Positions 21,666 to 34,091 of a stretch of 64,000 bases of DNA are shown piece by piece; the first letter of the stretch is position 1, and each line of letters begins with the position of its first letter. A program made the position numbers and the translations under genes. The stretch is from the NCBI GenBank assembly GCA_036877525.1, contig JAZGTH010000143.1, positions 193,501 to 257,500 of the forward strand, given 5' to 3'. The notes below the pieces were generated by a model. That model was not told the DNA's origin. It saw only the letters and a program-made list of their open reading frames with translations, and did no database searches. Source of the DNA: Chromobotia macracanthus (Eukaryota > Chordata > Actinopteri > Cypriniformes > Botiidae).

Positions 21666-23309
21666 GAAACACAGATGCAGTGCCTTATAAGGATGTGGCC
21701 AAAAACGTATCAATGTTTTGCTTGCGTTCGCATGTGCATCTATAAAAGAAGGGCGTAATAGTCGTGGTGTTCGTGTGACATACTTTTCATCTCTAATAAC
21801 TTCTCTCTAGTTACCTGAGGCGAGTCTTTAAGGTTTTCCTGTTCAGCACTGTACATTAACAAATGATACTATCGTAACGTTATTGCTCATCACACCTTTC
21901 TAGTACCCGTAAATTAGGGCAGCCCGTGAAAAGAGACTGAAATGCCGTACACTGTCTAGTACACAAATGATTACCATTGAAGCTTCTTTCAGTGTACATT
22001 TCAACAATATTATGTTTAATGATTTCAGAATTCACCTGACTGTCATTTAGTATGGACATCATACTTTGCAATTAATATTTACGTTTAATTTGCTTGAAAC
22101 AATATGCTTTATTATGTGCAATATAGGGGGAACTTGTAACTTCACCAGGTTTTGTGTTAAACCGCCGTAAGAATATTGTTTCTGCATGGCGTTTAATACC
22201 AATGGTCATGACATCAATAACCATAATATTCTCATCTACAACCAACTCAAGGCAGTGTAATAGTGACAATAGTCATCACATCGCACAGCTTATTGCTGCC
22301 ATTATGGCCTTCCAAATTAAACCTGAAACGGGACTGCGTTCACAACGGCTTAATATATATTGTAATAGTTAAAAACGGGTGACCTCTCGATGCTATCACG
22401 CGCTCATCTCGTTAGTATTCTACAACTATTCCAGACACGAGTTAAGCAGTTTAACTTGCATGGGACAAAGCGTGCTGTGTATTGCCTAGCAACAGCGCAA
22501 GCGAGCTGCGGTAAGGTTGGCGAATAGAAAGCCCGAATACTGTTTCCAGACGCGTGCAGACGCGTCCAACACGTCACGATCGGTCGGCTGTTGCTGTGTA
22601 GTCTCCCTGCTGCCTGATGGTTAACATCTCCGAGCTCCCAATTCTATTAGCAGGTTATGCTTTTACTCCTAAAATTGCGTTTACTCAACATGCCTTTAAC
22701 GTCTGATCAGCTTTAGCTTTCAATAACTACATTTGTTTTCCAAGTTTTTGGAAGTTTTCTAATTTATATTTCTAACAGCAACCCAGAACCCAAACCCACA
22801 TGTTATGTTTATATTGTACTAGCGAATCAGATTTCTGCTCCAGAGAATGACGTGATCTGTGGACACGTTTACATGAGCACATTGTAAGAAGTATCTGCTC
22901 AGAATGTGATTTTCAGATTAAACTAAATAAGTGTAATCTGTGATTTACAGGCCAATCATTTTTTGTATTCTCAGCTAACTGACACAATAAGGCCAATAAA
23001 GATGTGTGGCTGTTCATCATTTTATGGCATACAAACTTCCCAAAAGACGAAAAATCTTCTCAAAACACGCTTTTCTCCTGCTTTGGTGTTTAATATAAAG
23101 TATATTTCAGGTGAACATTCTAAACGTTTCATATTGCCAGGCAGTTTTAATGTAATAACAATGAAAATGTAATTTGAGAGTTATCATAAATTGTGCATAA
23201 TTAAATGTATAGCATTTAGGACGTAATGTTACCAACATTAGGTTATAGTTTATGTCATGAAATTATGGGATCACATGGTGTTGTCCAAATCACGACTAGA
23301 AGAGTAATT
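21666..23309. other. Non-coding stretch, nothing recognised
   Basis: No conserved coding block. A CpG-richer stretch at about 22460-22640 includes 'cagacgcgtgcagacgcgtcc'. It could be a small promoter or a decayed repeat, but nothing nearby supports a gene. Confidence 0.4.
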
Positions 23310-24554
23310 GTGCTACAACCTGTTTATATCAGCTCATACCTCACCGACAGATCTTTCAAGGTTTCATGGAGAGGCGGGGAGTCAATATCACATCAGCTAA
23401 CCACTGGGGTCCCACAGGGATCAGTTCTTGCTCCTCTCCTCTTCTCAATATACACAGCCTTTCTAGGTACAGTTATTATATCACATGGTTTCTCATACCA
23501 CTGCTATGCTGATGATACACAGCTCTATTATTCATTTCAGCCCGACGACCCCAACACTGCTGCCTGGATCTCCGCCTGCCTTCTAGACATCTCAGCCTGG
23601 ATGAAAAAATGGCACCTCCAGCTCAACCTCAGCAAGACAGAACTTCTGATAATACCGGCCAACCCATCATTAGAACACAACTTCACAGTTGAACTTGGTT
23701 CATCCACTCTCACACCCACTCAGTCCGTTAGAAACCTTGGGGTGATGTTAGATGACCAGCTGAAATTCACTTCACATGTTGCAACAATCTCTCGGTCATG
23801 CAGGTATGTGCTTTACAACATCAGGAAAATCAGACCCTTCCTGTCCGAGCACACAACACAGCTCCTAGTCCAAGCACTCGTAATATCAAGGCTGGACTAC
23901 TGCAATGCCCTTCTGGCTGGCCTTCCAGCCAATGCAACCAAACCCCTGCAAATGATCCAGAATGCTGCAGCACGTCTGGTCTTCAGTCAACCAAAAACAA
24001 CCCATGTCACACCCCTCCTGACCTCACTCCACTGGCTACCTGTAGCCGCCCGCATCAAATTCAAATCTCTTATGCTTGCCTTTAAGACAATAACCAGAAC
24101 CTCTCCCTCCTACCTCAACTCACTCCCCCAGACATATGTCCCCTCCCGCCAGCTACGGTCAGCTAACAAACAACAGCTGACCGTTCCCCCACAACGAGGC
24201 ATCAGATCAATCTGTAAAACCTTCACCTATTCCGTTCCTTTGTGGTGGAATGAACTGCCAGCCTCCACCCGATCTGCTGAGACCATCACAACCTTCAAAA
24301 AACAACTCAAAACACACCTGTTTCGCAGACACCTGTCTGAACCCTAATGCTCTTCTATCCTATCCCTCTATCCTTCCAAAAAAAAAAAATTCCTGTCTCT
24401 AGTCCATCTTTCTCTCTAGTAACAGAACACAATGTCTGCTTGTAAATGTAGCTTTGTAGACTTGGCTCGTTGGCGTACGAGACAAAATGTTCAATGCTCT
24501 CGTCCTTTGTAAGTCACTTTGGATAAAAGCATCTGCTAAATGACTAAATGTGAA
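23310..24554 (+). mobile_element. 5'-truncated non-LTR retrotransposon (L2-like), RT C-terminal part
   Basis: An open frame of about 340 codons resembles the second half of a LINE reverse transcriptase. It includes LTTGVPQGSVLAPLLF, the catalytic YADDTQLY, LNLSKTELL, RNLGVMLDDQLKF and the thumb-like DYCNALLAGLP. The endonuclease and N-terminal RT are missing. The end matches the 'cactttggataaaagcatctgctaaatga' type tail common in fish L2 elements and the SINEs that borrow it. The uninterrupted frame suggests a fairly young insertion. It lies between the minisatellite and mbd6. Clade assignment is from motif memory. Confidence 0.85.
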
Positions 24555-24732
24555 TATATCAATAAACAAATCAAAATGTTTTGATTCTGATTGAATCTAT
24601 CATTTTGATTGAATTTAACATGAACACGTAGTGACACAGACAACAGTTTAGATTTAAGATGTAAGAATCTGCAAATGCTGCTTTTAAAACAAATTTTAAA
24701 TAATGTTAATAATATTTTAATATTTGTTTAAT

Positions 24733-24830
24733 ATTCAATTAAATTTTATTTATATGGCACTTTTTTACAACATTACATTGCTTCAAAGCAGATTTACATA
24801 TTATAATAAAATAATTATAATAAAGAACAG
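24733..24830. repeat. Fragment of an interspersed repeat
   Basis: 'aattttatttatatggcact' and 'gcttcaaagcagatttacat' resemble a dispersed repeat common in fish genomes. Limits are approximate. Confidence 0.35.
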
Positions 24831-25129
24831 AACAAATATCATGAACAGAAATGGTGAGTATGATGGGAAAAAGAGCACAAGGGAATTGTGTATTGTACTG
24901 GAGTGTAGAATTCCCCTAGTGGCTCTCTCGCTCCCCCTCGTGGATAAGAGATTGTATGGAATTCTCAAGCTCGACAGTAGCTACTGCGCATGCGTGGAAG
25001 AAAACTCCATGTTTTTACGGGATCCTACTGAAAAATAAGAACTTGGAAATGAAGATCAACTAAAAGCACTAACATATAGCCACAAGCAATCCCTAGCTCA
25101 CATATAACACAGTAAAGACGTTTAAGACG

Positions 25130-25560
25130 TCGCCGAACCTTTGAAAGCATTCGCATGCTCTGCGGCCTGCAGGATTCACGCGACATTGGGCAACAATGCA
25201 AGAGGCGCAATAAAACGCAGCGTTATTGCTCTTTGTTTTTAAGCAGGACGGTTCAGATGGTTCGCGGGGATGAAGACGCGGGAAGTGTCTAAAATTACAC
25301 GGCACTGATAACAACTCTTGTAACTGCGACATTTGTAACCAAGTTGGTCAAAACGCGTGTGCTCCCCGTTGTGCAGCGCGTCGAAGAAGCAGGAAACTTC
25401 GTAAACAGACTGAAGGTACGTAGCCCGCGAGCTAAAGAAGGCTAACAGCGCGTCTGCGCTATACGCGACGCGACGCGACAGATTACAACGCCCCCGTTAC
25501 ACGGTAGTGGAGACGGCTTTGCTTGACATGAACGGAAACGTTGTACATCACGTCGCGATT
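25130..25560 (+). promoter_or_regulatory. CpG-rich promoter and non-coding first exon of mbd6
   Basis: CpG dinucleotides are dense here ('tacgcgacgcgacgcgac' near 25461) against a CpG-poor background. A donor (tgaag/GTACGT) ends a likely first exon at 25415. The next mbd6 exon begins at 26624 and holds the ATG. Confidence 0.6.
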
Positions 25561-25916
25561 ATTTGAGTATTTACGAACGGGCCAGGTAGCCGCCAATAGA
25601 CGATATTCAGTCGTGTGTTCTTGAACGTGCAGACATCAAGTCACAAACTGAAGCTTAAGCGCATGCGTTTGTTTTTAATTTTTTGTTTTATTGGGTTCCG
25701 CTTTTTAAAAAAAGTTTGCGGACTTTCATTCGTGCTTGTTTGTCTGTTAGCAGCCCGCTGCTGCAGTCCGGTCCCGTCAGCCGGAGCGCACCCGAATGAA
25801 AACGAACACGACTCGGACTCGAGTGATTGAACTGCCGCTCATTACGGGGAAGTCGATCACATGTCAGAGAACTGACGTGCCAGGCACATTGTTTTCTAAT
25901 GCACATTTTCATGAAC

Positions 25917-26110
25917 TTCAGGGCAGTTGTGGGCCTACTGGTTAGTGAGTCGTGCAGGTAGCAACTGAAGTGCCCTTAAGCAAGGCATCTTACCCCCGGT
26001 TGCTTCCGGGCGCTGCAGCGCTGCCCACTGCGCCGGGTGTGTGTTCACGACCTCACCAGTGATGGGTTAACTGCAGTGATCACATTTCGTGTATGGGTTC
26101 ATATCTGACA
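25917..26110 (+). mobile_element. tRNA-derived SINE fragment
   Basis: A decayed tRNA-like head ('gggcctactggttagtgagtcg') is followed by 'gtgcccttaagcaaggcatc', 'cgggcgctgcagcgctgccc' and 'gatgggttaactgcag'. This matches the body of an abundant cyprinid tRNA-SINE as I recall it. It lies in the first intron of mbd6. Confidence 0.6.
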
Positions 26111-26647
26111 AATATTTCACTTTATCTGTCATTGTATTGTAATATTACCAATATTTAGGAACGCTTGTTCTGTTAAAAAGTACAGATTGTTTTTCTATAT
26201 TGATATTGGTCTTATACATGAGAAATGTAACCTGAACAATATTTTATTTTTTCAGATTGCCAGTGTATAGTGAATAAGTATTGCAGCCCATTTGAGAGGA
26301 CCAGAGGGGACTGTGTGTCTGGACAGATCCGTTGCGTTAATGCTGCATAAATGTTCACCAAAGTTTGTATTTCACAAGTGGTGCTGACCCTGGCTGTATG
26401 AAGATGACAAGGTATACAAAAGTCTTTCCTCAAGTTTTTATGCTATATATAGTATGTGCAGTGCCATGTAAAGACACACTTTAACAAAAAGTAAAAATAA
26501 TCTCATAATGGAAATATAAATGTATTCCAATCTAAATTGATAATCTTTAAACCTGGTTTGAATGCGAGTTGAACATTGTCAGACCTGGTTTGAATCTTAA
26601 TTAAAAGTGGTTTGTGTCTTTAGGAGCTTGATGTTTTTGATCAGAAA

Positions 26648-29600
26648 ATGACGGAGAGTGTAGCAGGGGAAAAAGATGGAGGTACAGTGCTCATCGCTCA
26701 GGTCCCGGTTGGCTGGCAGAGAAAAGCGCAAGATGGGGTTGTGTGTTACATCAGGTACACCCGTCTGTCTATATGAGGGCTTCAAGTCTGCAGTTATATA
26801 TATTTCATACTGACATGTTTGCTCCAGAATTAACAGTGTTGCCATTAAAACTTCATCAGGATATGACAAAAAGCCAGGCTGCAGTGACGTATACACAGAT
26901 GTATTTGACTTCATTGAACAAATGTTTCTTACACACATGCAAGCATGTGTAAATAGCTGCTGAAGTGCTACATTCAGATCTCAGTCTTGTGTTCTCCAGC
27001 CCCAGCGGAACTGTCCTGCATTCTGTGGACGAGGTGACAGTGTATCTGCGGACAGACGGCACGTGTAAATGTGGAGTAGAGTGCCCACTTGTCTTAAATA
27101 GGGTAAGATCACCTTATCACACTGAATTTACATGTGTGAATATCAAGTGAATATCAAGTACGTGATTGTTTTTTTTTTTAACTCGGCATTCCAGAGCATT
27201 TTGTAACTGCCTCAATTTAGTTTCCAGCACTGGTTAATGGTGTGATATATATGATTAATAGCATAGTGATAAATATATTAAACAGCAGCATGCTGTATTT
27301 TTGTTGCATGTTAAATTTAGCATGTGGCATTGACTTAAAATGTGTTTAGCATTTTTAATCAAATTTGGTGTAAGAAAAATGGAAAGAAAACTCCTGGCAG
27401 TTCGATTAAATAATGATTTGATCAATAAAGAGAAGATCAAGATTGATTTCTCTTCTGCTTAATTTGTCACACTGAAAATAGAAGATCAAGGTGAGCACAA
27501 TGTATCCACACATACATGATATGTACCACGTAAACACTGCAGAAGTATATAATTAATGTTCTGTTCTGAACATTAAAACATCTTTCTGAATGCCCGCAGG
27601 TTTTTAACTTTGACCCTGCTGCAGTGGTTCAAGTTCCTGGTCTTCAATCAGGTAAGATAGAGGAAGACATGACCAAACTCTGCAACCATCGCAGGAAAGT
27701 TGATGCCATGGCAGCACTGTGCCAAAGCATGCAGCCGTCACATGCCCCCCGGTCAACTCAAGCAACAGGTCGGTATGCAGGTCTTCATATATGCAACTCA
27801 TTATTCCGTTTGTTTTAGGTGAAATACAAGTTCAGATCTATAGAATTACTTTTTACATTTTTCTAATCTCCTGGATTGTATATTATGTTTTCCATCTTGT
27901 GACACGTTTTTGTTTGTTTAAGGTGGTGTTGTGTCCTTAGTGGAGTCTAGAGGATCCACCCACTGTACTTACACTCAGCCAAGGTACAACCAGCCCAAAT
28001 TCAGCAACATCAGTCCATCTTTGACCTCCCCTCGCTCTGTCCTGCAGAATGGTTCTGTTAGCCACGCCTTCAACTCCAGACCTCTAGAACAGAGTTCACC
28101 CTTAAAGAAGCCCATGTGTCAGACACCAGTGGGAAGCAAATCACAATGGAACCCTCATCTGCCCCTCACCCAAAACATCCTTCAAACAAAAACAGCTCAC
28201 AATGCTGCTTCTCTCAACCACAATCTCCTCCCCAACTACTTGTCATCTTGCACCTCACCGATCTCGACTGCACCACCAGGAGGAAGTGTGAAGTCGCCTT
28301 CTGTGTCAGCTTCCTCCTCACCTTCATGCACAGTAGAGTCCTTCTCACCTCATCAATGCTCTCAAAACTCCTCGATGACTTCTCTCTCTGAACAGGGAGC
28401 TCTGGGGTCTGTCTTCATCCAAGGTGTTAAACCTTTGCTGTCCACTGTGCCGTGCTCCTCTCCCGGGCTTCTTTCCCCCCCCACCAGCCCCTCCAGTCAC
28501 TTGGACGGAATCCTGCAGAACTACACTACCTGTACTAACTCCAACATCTCTAATAACCAAAGCAACCATCAGATTGCATCGTTGGCTCATCCCAACTCAG
28601 ACGATATGAGGAATGGGGAGGTTGCGAGCCCACTGAACTCTGCTCAAGCCTCAAGCCTGCTCAGCCGTTCATTAGGACAGATTCTCAGTCAACAAAAGTT
28701 CCAGCAGCACCTTAGTAGCTCTTTCCCAGCTAGTAGTCTCCTATCTGCAGCTGCCAAAGCCCAGCTGGCCAACCAGAAACCCCATATCCAGCTCAGGACA
28801 GCAGACATGCAATCCACACTCCCTCTCACGGGCATGGACAAACACCGGCAGTCAAAGGTATTGATTAGCACTTTAAACAGTAACCTGCACTCCACCTCAG
28901 CCAGAGACCAGTCCCTGACCCCCCTCCTGCTTCCACACTCCCCCTTCCTTACCCAGAACTTCCCCACACTCGCTGACAAAACCTTGCGGCGCAAACGCCA
29001 GCGGCGCTCACCCACAGTGTTAAGCATGCTCAAAGAAACACAGCTGAGCCAGGCTACAGGAGATCTGTCCATGCAGCCTCTCCCCATCTCTCCAAGCCAT
29101 TCGCCCTCCTCTTCTCCCATTCCTGTTTCAGATAACCACCGGCTGTCTCTTGCTCCCTCAGATGCCTCTTTTCCCAACTCTGCTGTTAGGCTGCAGGAAG
29201 CAGATGAAAGTAGAAAGGTGAGACATGCTAATTCTCTCCCATTTTCCTCCCCGTCTCCATCTCAGCCCCTGTCTGCTCTGCTTCAGTTTTTTAGCATGCA
29301 GAGCACACAGAACGTGGTGCAGCAAACCGACAGCACTGCTTCCTTGTCCAGCAGTAGACACGCACACCTGGTGCCCTCTTCACCCCAACCTGGCACTACA
29401 CACGCACCCCAGTGTGATGGCCAGCCTGCTGTACAAGCACACATTCACACCTCTCAACTCCAAAACCCAGTGCCCATCCACAAGTCATCTACCCAGTTGC
29501 CCCTGTCCCAGCCATTTCCTCTGATGGATGACGAGACAACCACCAACCTCAGCATGACGTCTAGCAGCAGCATCCTGAGCTTGAGCCAGCCTTACACAGG

Positions 29601-32600
29601 CACGCAACCAGATCTCAGCAGTTCAGTTCTGGGCAAGATGAACCAAATGTCCTCAGCATCTTGCGTGGCCCCTCACTCAGAGAACAGTTGTGGAGCCAAA
29701 TCCACAGAGATCTGTCCAAACAGCAACACCTACCCAATAAACCAGCCACACCAGTCAAACCACAGCCAGGCTGTGGATAATAAGGGTAAGAGTTTATTTT
29801 AGCTTGTTTCAAATTTTTACATTAGAGCTTTTATGCCATAAAAGCTAAATTCTCAACTTGAGTAAAACACCCCTGAGTCCCAGTCTGAGGTGTTGTTCAT
29901 GTCACATCATTGTGAATTTGTCTGAAAACAATCTGGCCTCCTTTCCAGAAGTGATTTACTATTTCACTGCAATTCTTACTTTATATCTACTTGTTCTATG
30001 TTGCTGTAATGCAGTAATAAGACATTGTTATTATGACTTCAGTATCCAAATACTTTTGGGGTGATTGTATATATTGAGACTAAATATGCTGTTTGTGATT
30101 GGTCAAATAGTTTTGTGTTTTGTTGGCAGGTCCTTTGGAGACACTGGATCAGCTCAACTCAGACACAAGACTGGGTGACTGTGATCCAGACCACAGTCTC
30201 TCTCTGTCCATGGCTGACTCTGCTGTGTCCCTGCCGCTGACCGAGGCTTTTCCCTTTATGACTCAGGAACAGCTGCTGCAGCTTCTTGCATTGAATCCTG
30301 GCTTGCCCTCGCTGCTGCCGCCGGTCTTCGGCTCCCTGCCATTAGGGATCTGGACCAATCAGTTGTCTGCATCGGGTGGCACCCAGCAGTCACAGCAGCC
30401 CATTCTGAACCAGGACTCACCTCTCAACATGCTGGGTGCACAGAATGAGCTTCCTCTCAACCTTAGTGGTCTGTTAAACCCTTCGATGTCTGCTGCAACG
30501 TTGCCCCCTGCTGGGGCAGGGGTGGAAGAGAGTGAGAAGCCCCCTGGGCTACAGGCTCTTCTCATTGCCTCACTGCTGCTCGGGCAGAATCCGACCGCTG
30601 TGTTGCCGCTACCGACCCTCAGCCTGGAACTTCCAACAGGCCAGCAGCAGGTGTTTCCAGAAGGAGAGAAGACCCTTGCTCTACTGGACTCTGTCCTGAT
30701 GAGCCCAGGGCTCCTGGAGGCCCTTCAGCCCCTAGCACCATCCGCAGATGGCCAGTCGCTCCTCATTCCTGCCCCCCTTGCCCCTCCTCCCCCTGCCTTC
30801 CTCTCCCTCAATCCCGGCCTGCTTGCAGCAGCTCTTGGTCAGACTGAATCCCTTCCTAACCACGCATTAACCCCCCCGCTTCATTCTCAGGTATATGTCA
30901 GATGAGCACCAACTGAATGCCTCACATGCACACACAGTCTGCATGCTGCCAGTGGTGCATTCATCTACTGCAGCAGAGTTTCCCAACTGAGTGTTCTCGA
31001 GCCTTAGTGTGGCTTCTGCTGAGGTTTGCAAGAATTATACTTGAACCATATACCTCATGACATCTGCCAGGAAATGTCAAGTCATATTCTAGCCCAGAAA
31101 TTTTTTTGGGACCATAAACTTTTTTACAATTTACTTTACAATTAAGCACATTTGTCTACCTGTTGTAAACAAACTGATGTACTGCAAGGCAAGGTTAACA
31201 GAAAGGTTGGGAACCTCTGTGGTGTGTTGTTCATTTGTCTGGTAAAGCTTTAGGTTTGGTACATTGATAAATGATTGCATTCAATGTATTTACACTGTGT
31301 GTGTGGCTGTAGGGTTCTCTGTCCAGCCCTGCTCTAGTTTCTACCTCAGAGTCCTGTGGCCCTCTGGTGCCCCCCACAGGACAGGAAGTATGTGACCCTC
31401 TGTCTAAGCAGGACAAGAACAGCCACACGCCTCATTTCCTGCACCCTCTGCTTGGCCCTGGAGTTCTCGGTAAGTAATCTGCAACAGTAGGTTTTAGGTT
31501 TTGCAGTTATGATCTGGCTAGAAATTGCTATTTGTGTGCAGTTGAGTGGTGCATCTGAGGGGAAATCTGTATAAAAATTAAAAGTTAAATATTTAAAATG
31601 AGAAACTGTTTCTTTATTTTGTGTGATTTTTAAAATAACATGCAATCTCTCCCAACAGTTATATAATATCCAACTGTTGCTTTCAGAGACTTAAGCAACA
31701 TTATTAAACAAGCAAAATTTTGAAGAAGCACTGCTAGTTTTGCTGCTGCTCCAGTGCTGTCCTCACTGTTGAGATTTACTGGATGGCTGCACTTTTGGGC
31801 TCTGTAGTGTGTACTGAAGGCGCCTAAAGTAGCACTTTAATCTACATGGATTGGTGGATTTATAAACCTGTGTGTGCTTAAACACATCTGTGTGCAGGAG
31901 TCTGAAAACTGCTGACACTCAGAAATGCTGATTCTGATTTCTCTCACTCAGTTGAGAAACACTTCTGAGTGACATTGAGAAGATCTAGCTTGCTAACAAA
32001 CAACACTAGGACGTGGTTCATGTGTGTTATTTCTCTATATCATCACGCTGTCTCAGAGAATGTTAATAGTTCCTTACTGACTCTTGTTTAGTCAAACATG
32101 GAGTCTGGATGTGTGGTCAAATTTCTGTTTAAAAGTCTTGATTCTGTTGCAGACATTGAAGACATTCTGGGGTCATAATGATGCTTGTTTTTTGTTTGTA
32201 TAAAACTGCATCTAACATCAGCTCTGCTCAACATTTTCATCACATCTTTTAGCATCAGTGTCCATCAACGCCTGAGTGTTTACTGGTTCTGTTGGTTCTG
32301 TTGGTGCAGGTGAGCTCACAGCTCTGGGGAACATGAGCAATCTTCATAGTTTACTAGGAGCAGGGCCCCTACTTCTACCCCAGGGCCCCAGTCTGGACGT
32401 TCCACTGACACAGAACCAAACGGCCCTCAATCCCCTCACCTGCCTGCAGGTAAACATCTCTGCATTCCTATTGTTTTTATGTTTTCAAGTTGAATAAGTG
32501 AATACGTTTGAAACGACTCTGATATGTCTCAAATTGAAAACCTATTATAAAATAAACTGAAAACAAGAAAGCTCATAAAATGTTTCTTTTGGCCTCACCA

Positions 32601-34091
32601 TTCTGAAGGTGAAACACCTTTCACTGACACTTTGTTGTCTTGTTTTGTGTATTAATGCATGTTGTCTCTCAGCTCACGATGGGACCCACACTAATGACAG
32701 AGAAGCCCGTGTCTCTGCACGAGATTCCTCAATCACAGAAGGAACTTCCATCAACTCAGATATCCCAGGATTCTCTGCTCCCGGTTCAAGCATCTACACA
32801 GCAGAGGGAGGGCTCAGGTCTGTTTGACCCCTACGGCTCCTTCATGGACACCATTTACACCTCTTTTCTGCAGGTGAGCGAGCGTTCCGAGAGCACCTCT
32901 GACTCCATGCCCCTGCCATACCCAGAGCTGCCTCCCCTCCTCCAGCAGGCTAACGCCCCGCCTTCCCTCAGCCCACGTCGGGCGTGTTCTGTCCACAACC
33001 TGGATCTGTCGCATCTCGGCCTGGAGATGGCTCAATCTCCAGCCCGCGGAACACCCAAACTCAGCGAGGACCCCTCCACACCCCCTCCAAGCAAACCATT
33101 GGCTGCCAACGCCCTGACTGACGCCCCTCTGCAGCCTGCGTTTATGGAGGAGGCCAAGACTGACGGGTCAGCCAAAGTCTGTGTCCATAGCAATGGGATC
33201 AGTTCAGGAACAGAGGGAGGAGAAAGCAATGAAAATGTCAGGAGAAGCCAGTCAGGATATTTGAGTCCCAGAGAAAGGCCTGTTGATGACATCACCAGCA
33301 GAGACGCTCAACAGGAGAGGGTATGTGTCATTACAAACAAGTGTGACACATTGTCCCTTATTCTGTTCACACACAGATCAGTTCTTAATGGAACTGGCTG
33401 CATTTGACAAATTCACTTTCAAACAATTCAGTGAGCGTCCAGTCATCACCTTAGAAATAAATGTTCTTATTTGCATTTAAAGACCAGAACTGTGTAGGAA
33501 GGTCCCATCTTGCTCTTCTCCATGCCGGATCTTAGTCTGGGTGCATGTGTGATCTGATGTGAACAGGATTAAGCTTGTGATGCACTAAAACTCATTGAAA
33601 CTTTATTTGCAAGACAGCTGCACACCTCCACTGAATGAAACAAATTAAGATCACACAACTGTTTGAAATGCCCATTTTGTGTCATTTGTACTGTTTCACA
33701 CACAATTTTAAAAGTCACAGTATTGAATGTCTGTCCTGTTTGTATTAGACTGAAGACATGCACGCAGGGGCCAGAAGAGGGCGCAAGAGGAAACAGTTGT
33801 AAGTGCAGCAGTATGATGCCTAACATGATTGACTTGTGTGAGCTGCGGTGTGTTTTACACTGTTGTTGTTTTACACTGTTGTTGTTTATTAGACTGCAGA
33901 GGGGGTCAGATCTGCCTGGGCGGATAGACAGCATCATAGAGGAGTCTGGCATGATGGTGAGACACGCATTCTGAATGAATACTGAGCTCAGAACGCCAGG
34001 TGTTAATGTGTATCTGATGTGTGTGATGCAGAGAACACTCTCCAGACCTGTGAGGTCTGCCAGGGGAAAGAGACACCGCATGTTTCGATAG
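26648..34091 (+). CDS. mbd6: MBD6 (methyl-CpG-binding domain protein 6)
   Basis: MBD5/MBD6 are chromatin proteins whose MBD does not bind methylated CpG but docks to the PR-DUB (BAP1) H2A deubiquitinase complex. Coding exons: 26648-26754, 27000-27102, 27600-27768, 27923-29785, 30130-30890, 31313-31469, 32310-32449, 32673-33320, 33749-33798, 33893-33956 and 34032-34091. All phases join, giving 1373 aa (human MBD6 1003). The MBD (about residues 18-80) reads VPVGWQRKAQDGVVCYISPS, then DGTCKCGVECPL and VFNFDPAA, followed by EEDMTKLCNHRRKV, all typical of MBD5/6. The remainder is Pro/Ser/Leu-rich and disordered, with basic clusters RRKRQRR and RGRKRKQ likely acting as nuclear signals. No PWWP domain is seen, which favours MBD6 over MBD5, as does adjacency to ddit3. 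The ATG lies in exon 2, in frame with the MBD. No lesion found. Confidence 0.93.

Noticed and set aside
23226..24347. Cellular gene or virus encoding a reverse transcriptase
   Set aside because: RT motifs, 5' truncation and the L2-type tail identify a LINE fragment.
32609..32827. Alternative plus-strand frame over an mbd6 exon
   Set aside because: Frame shadow; the mbd6 frame in this exon joins in phase with both neighbours.
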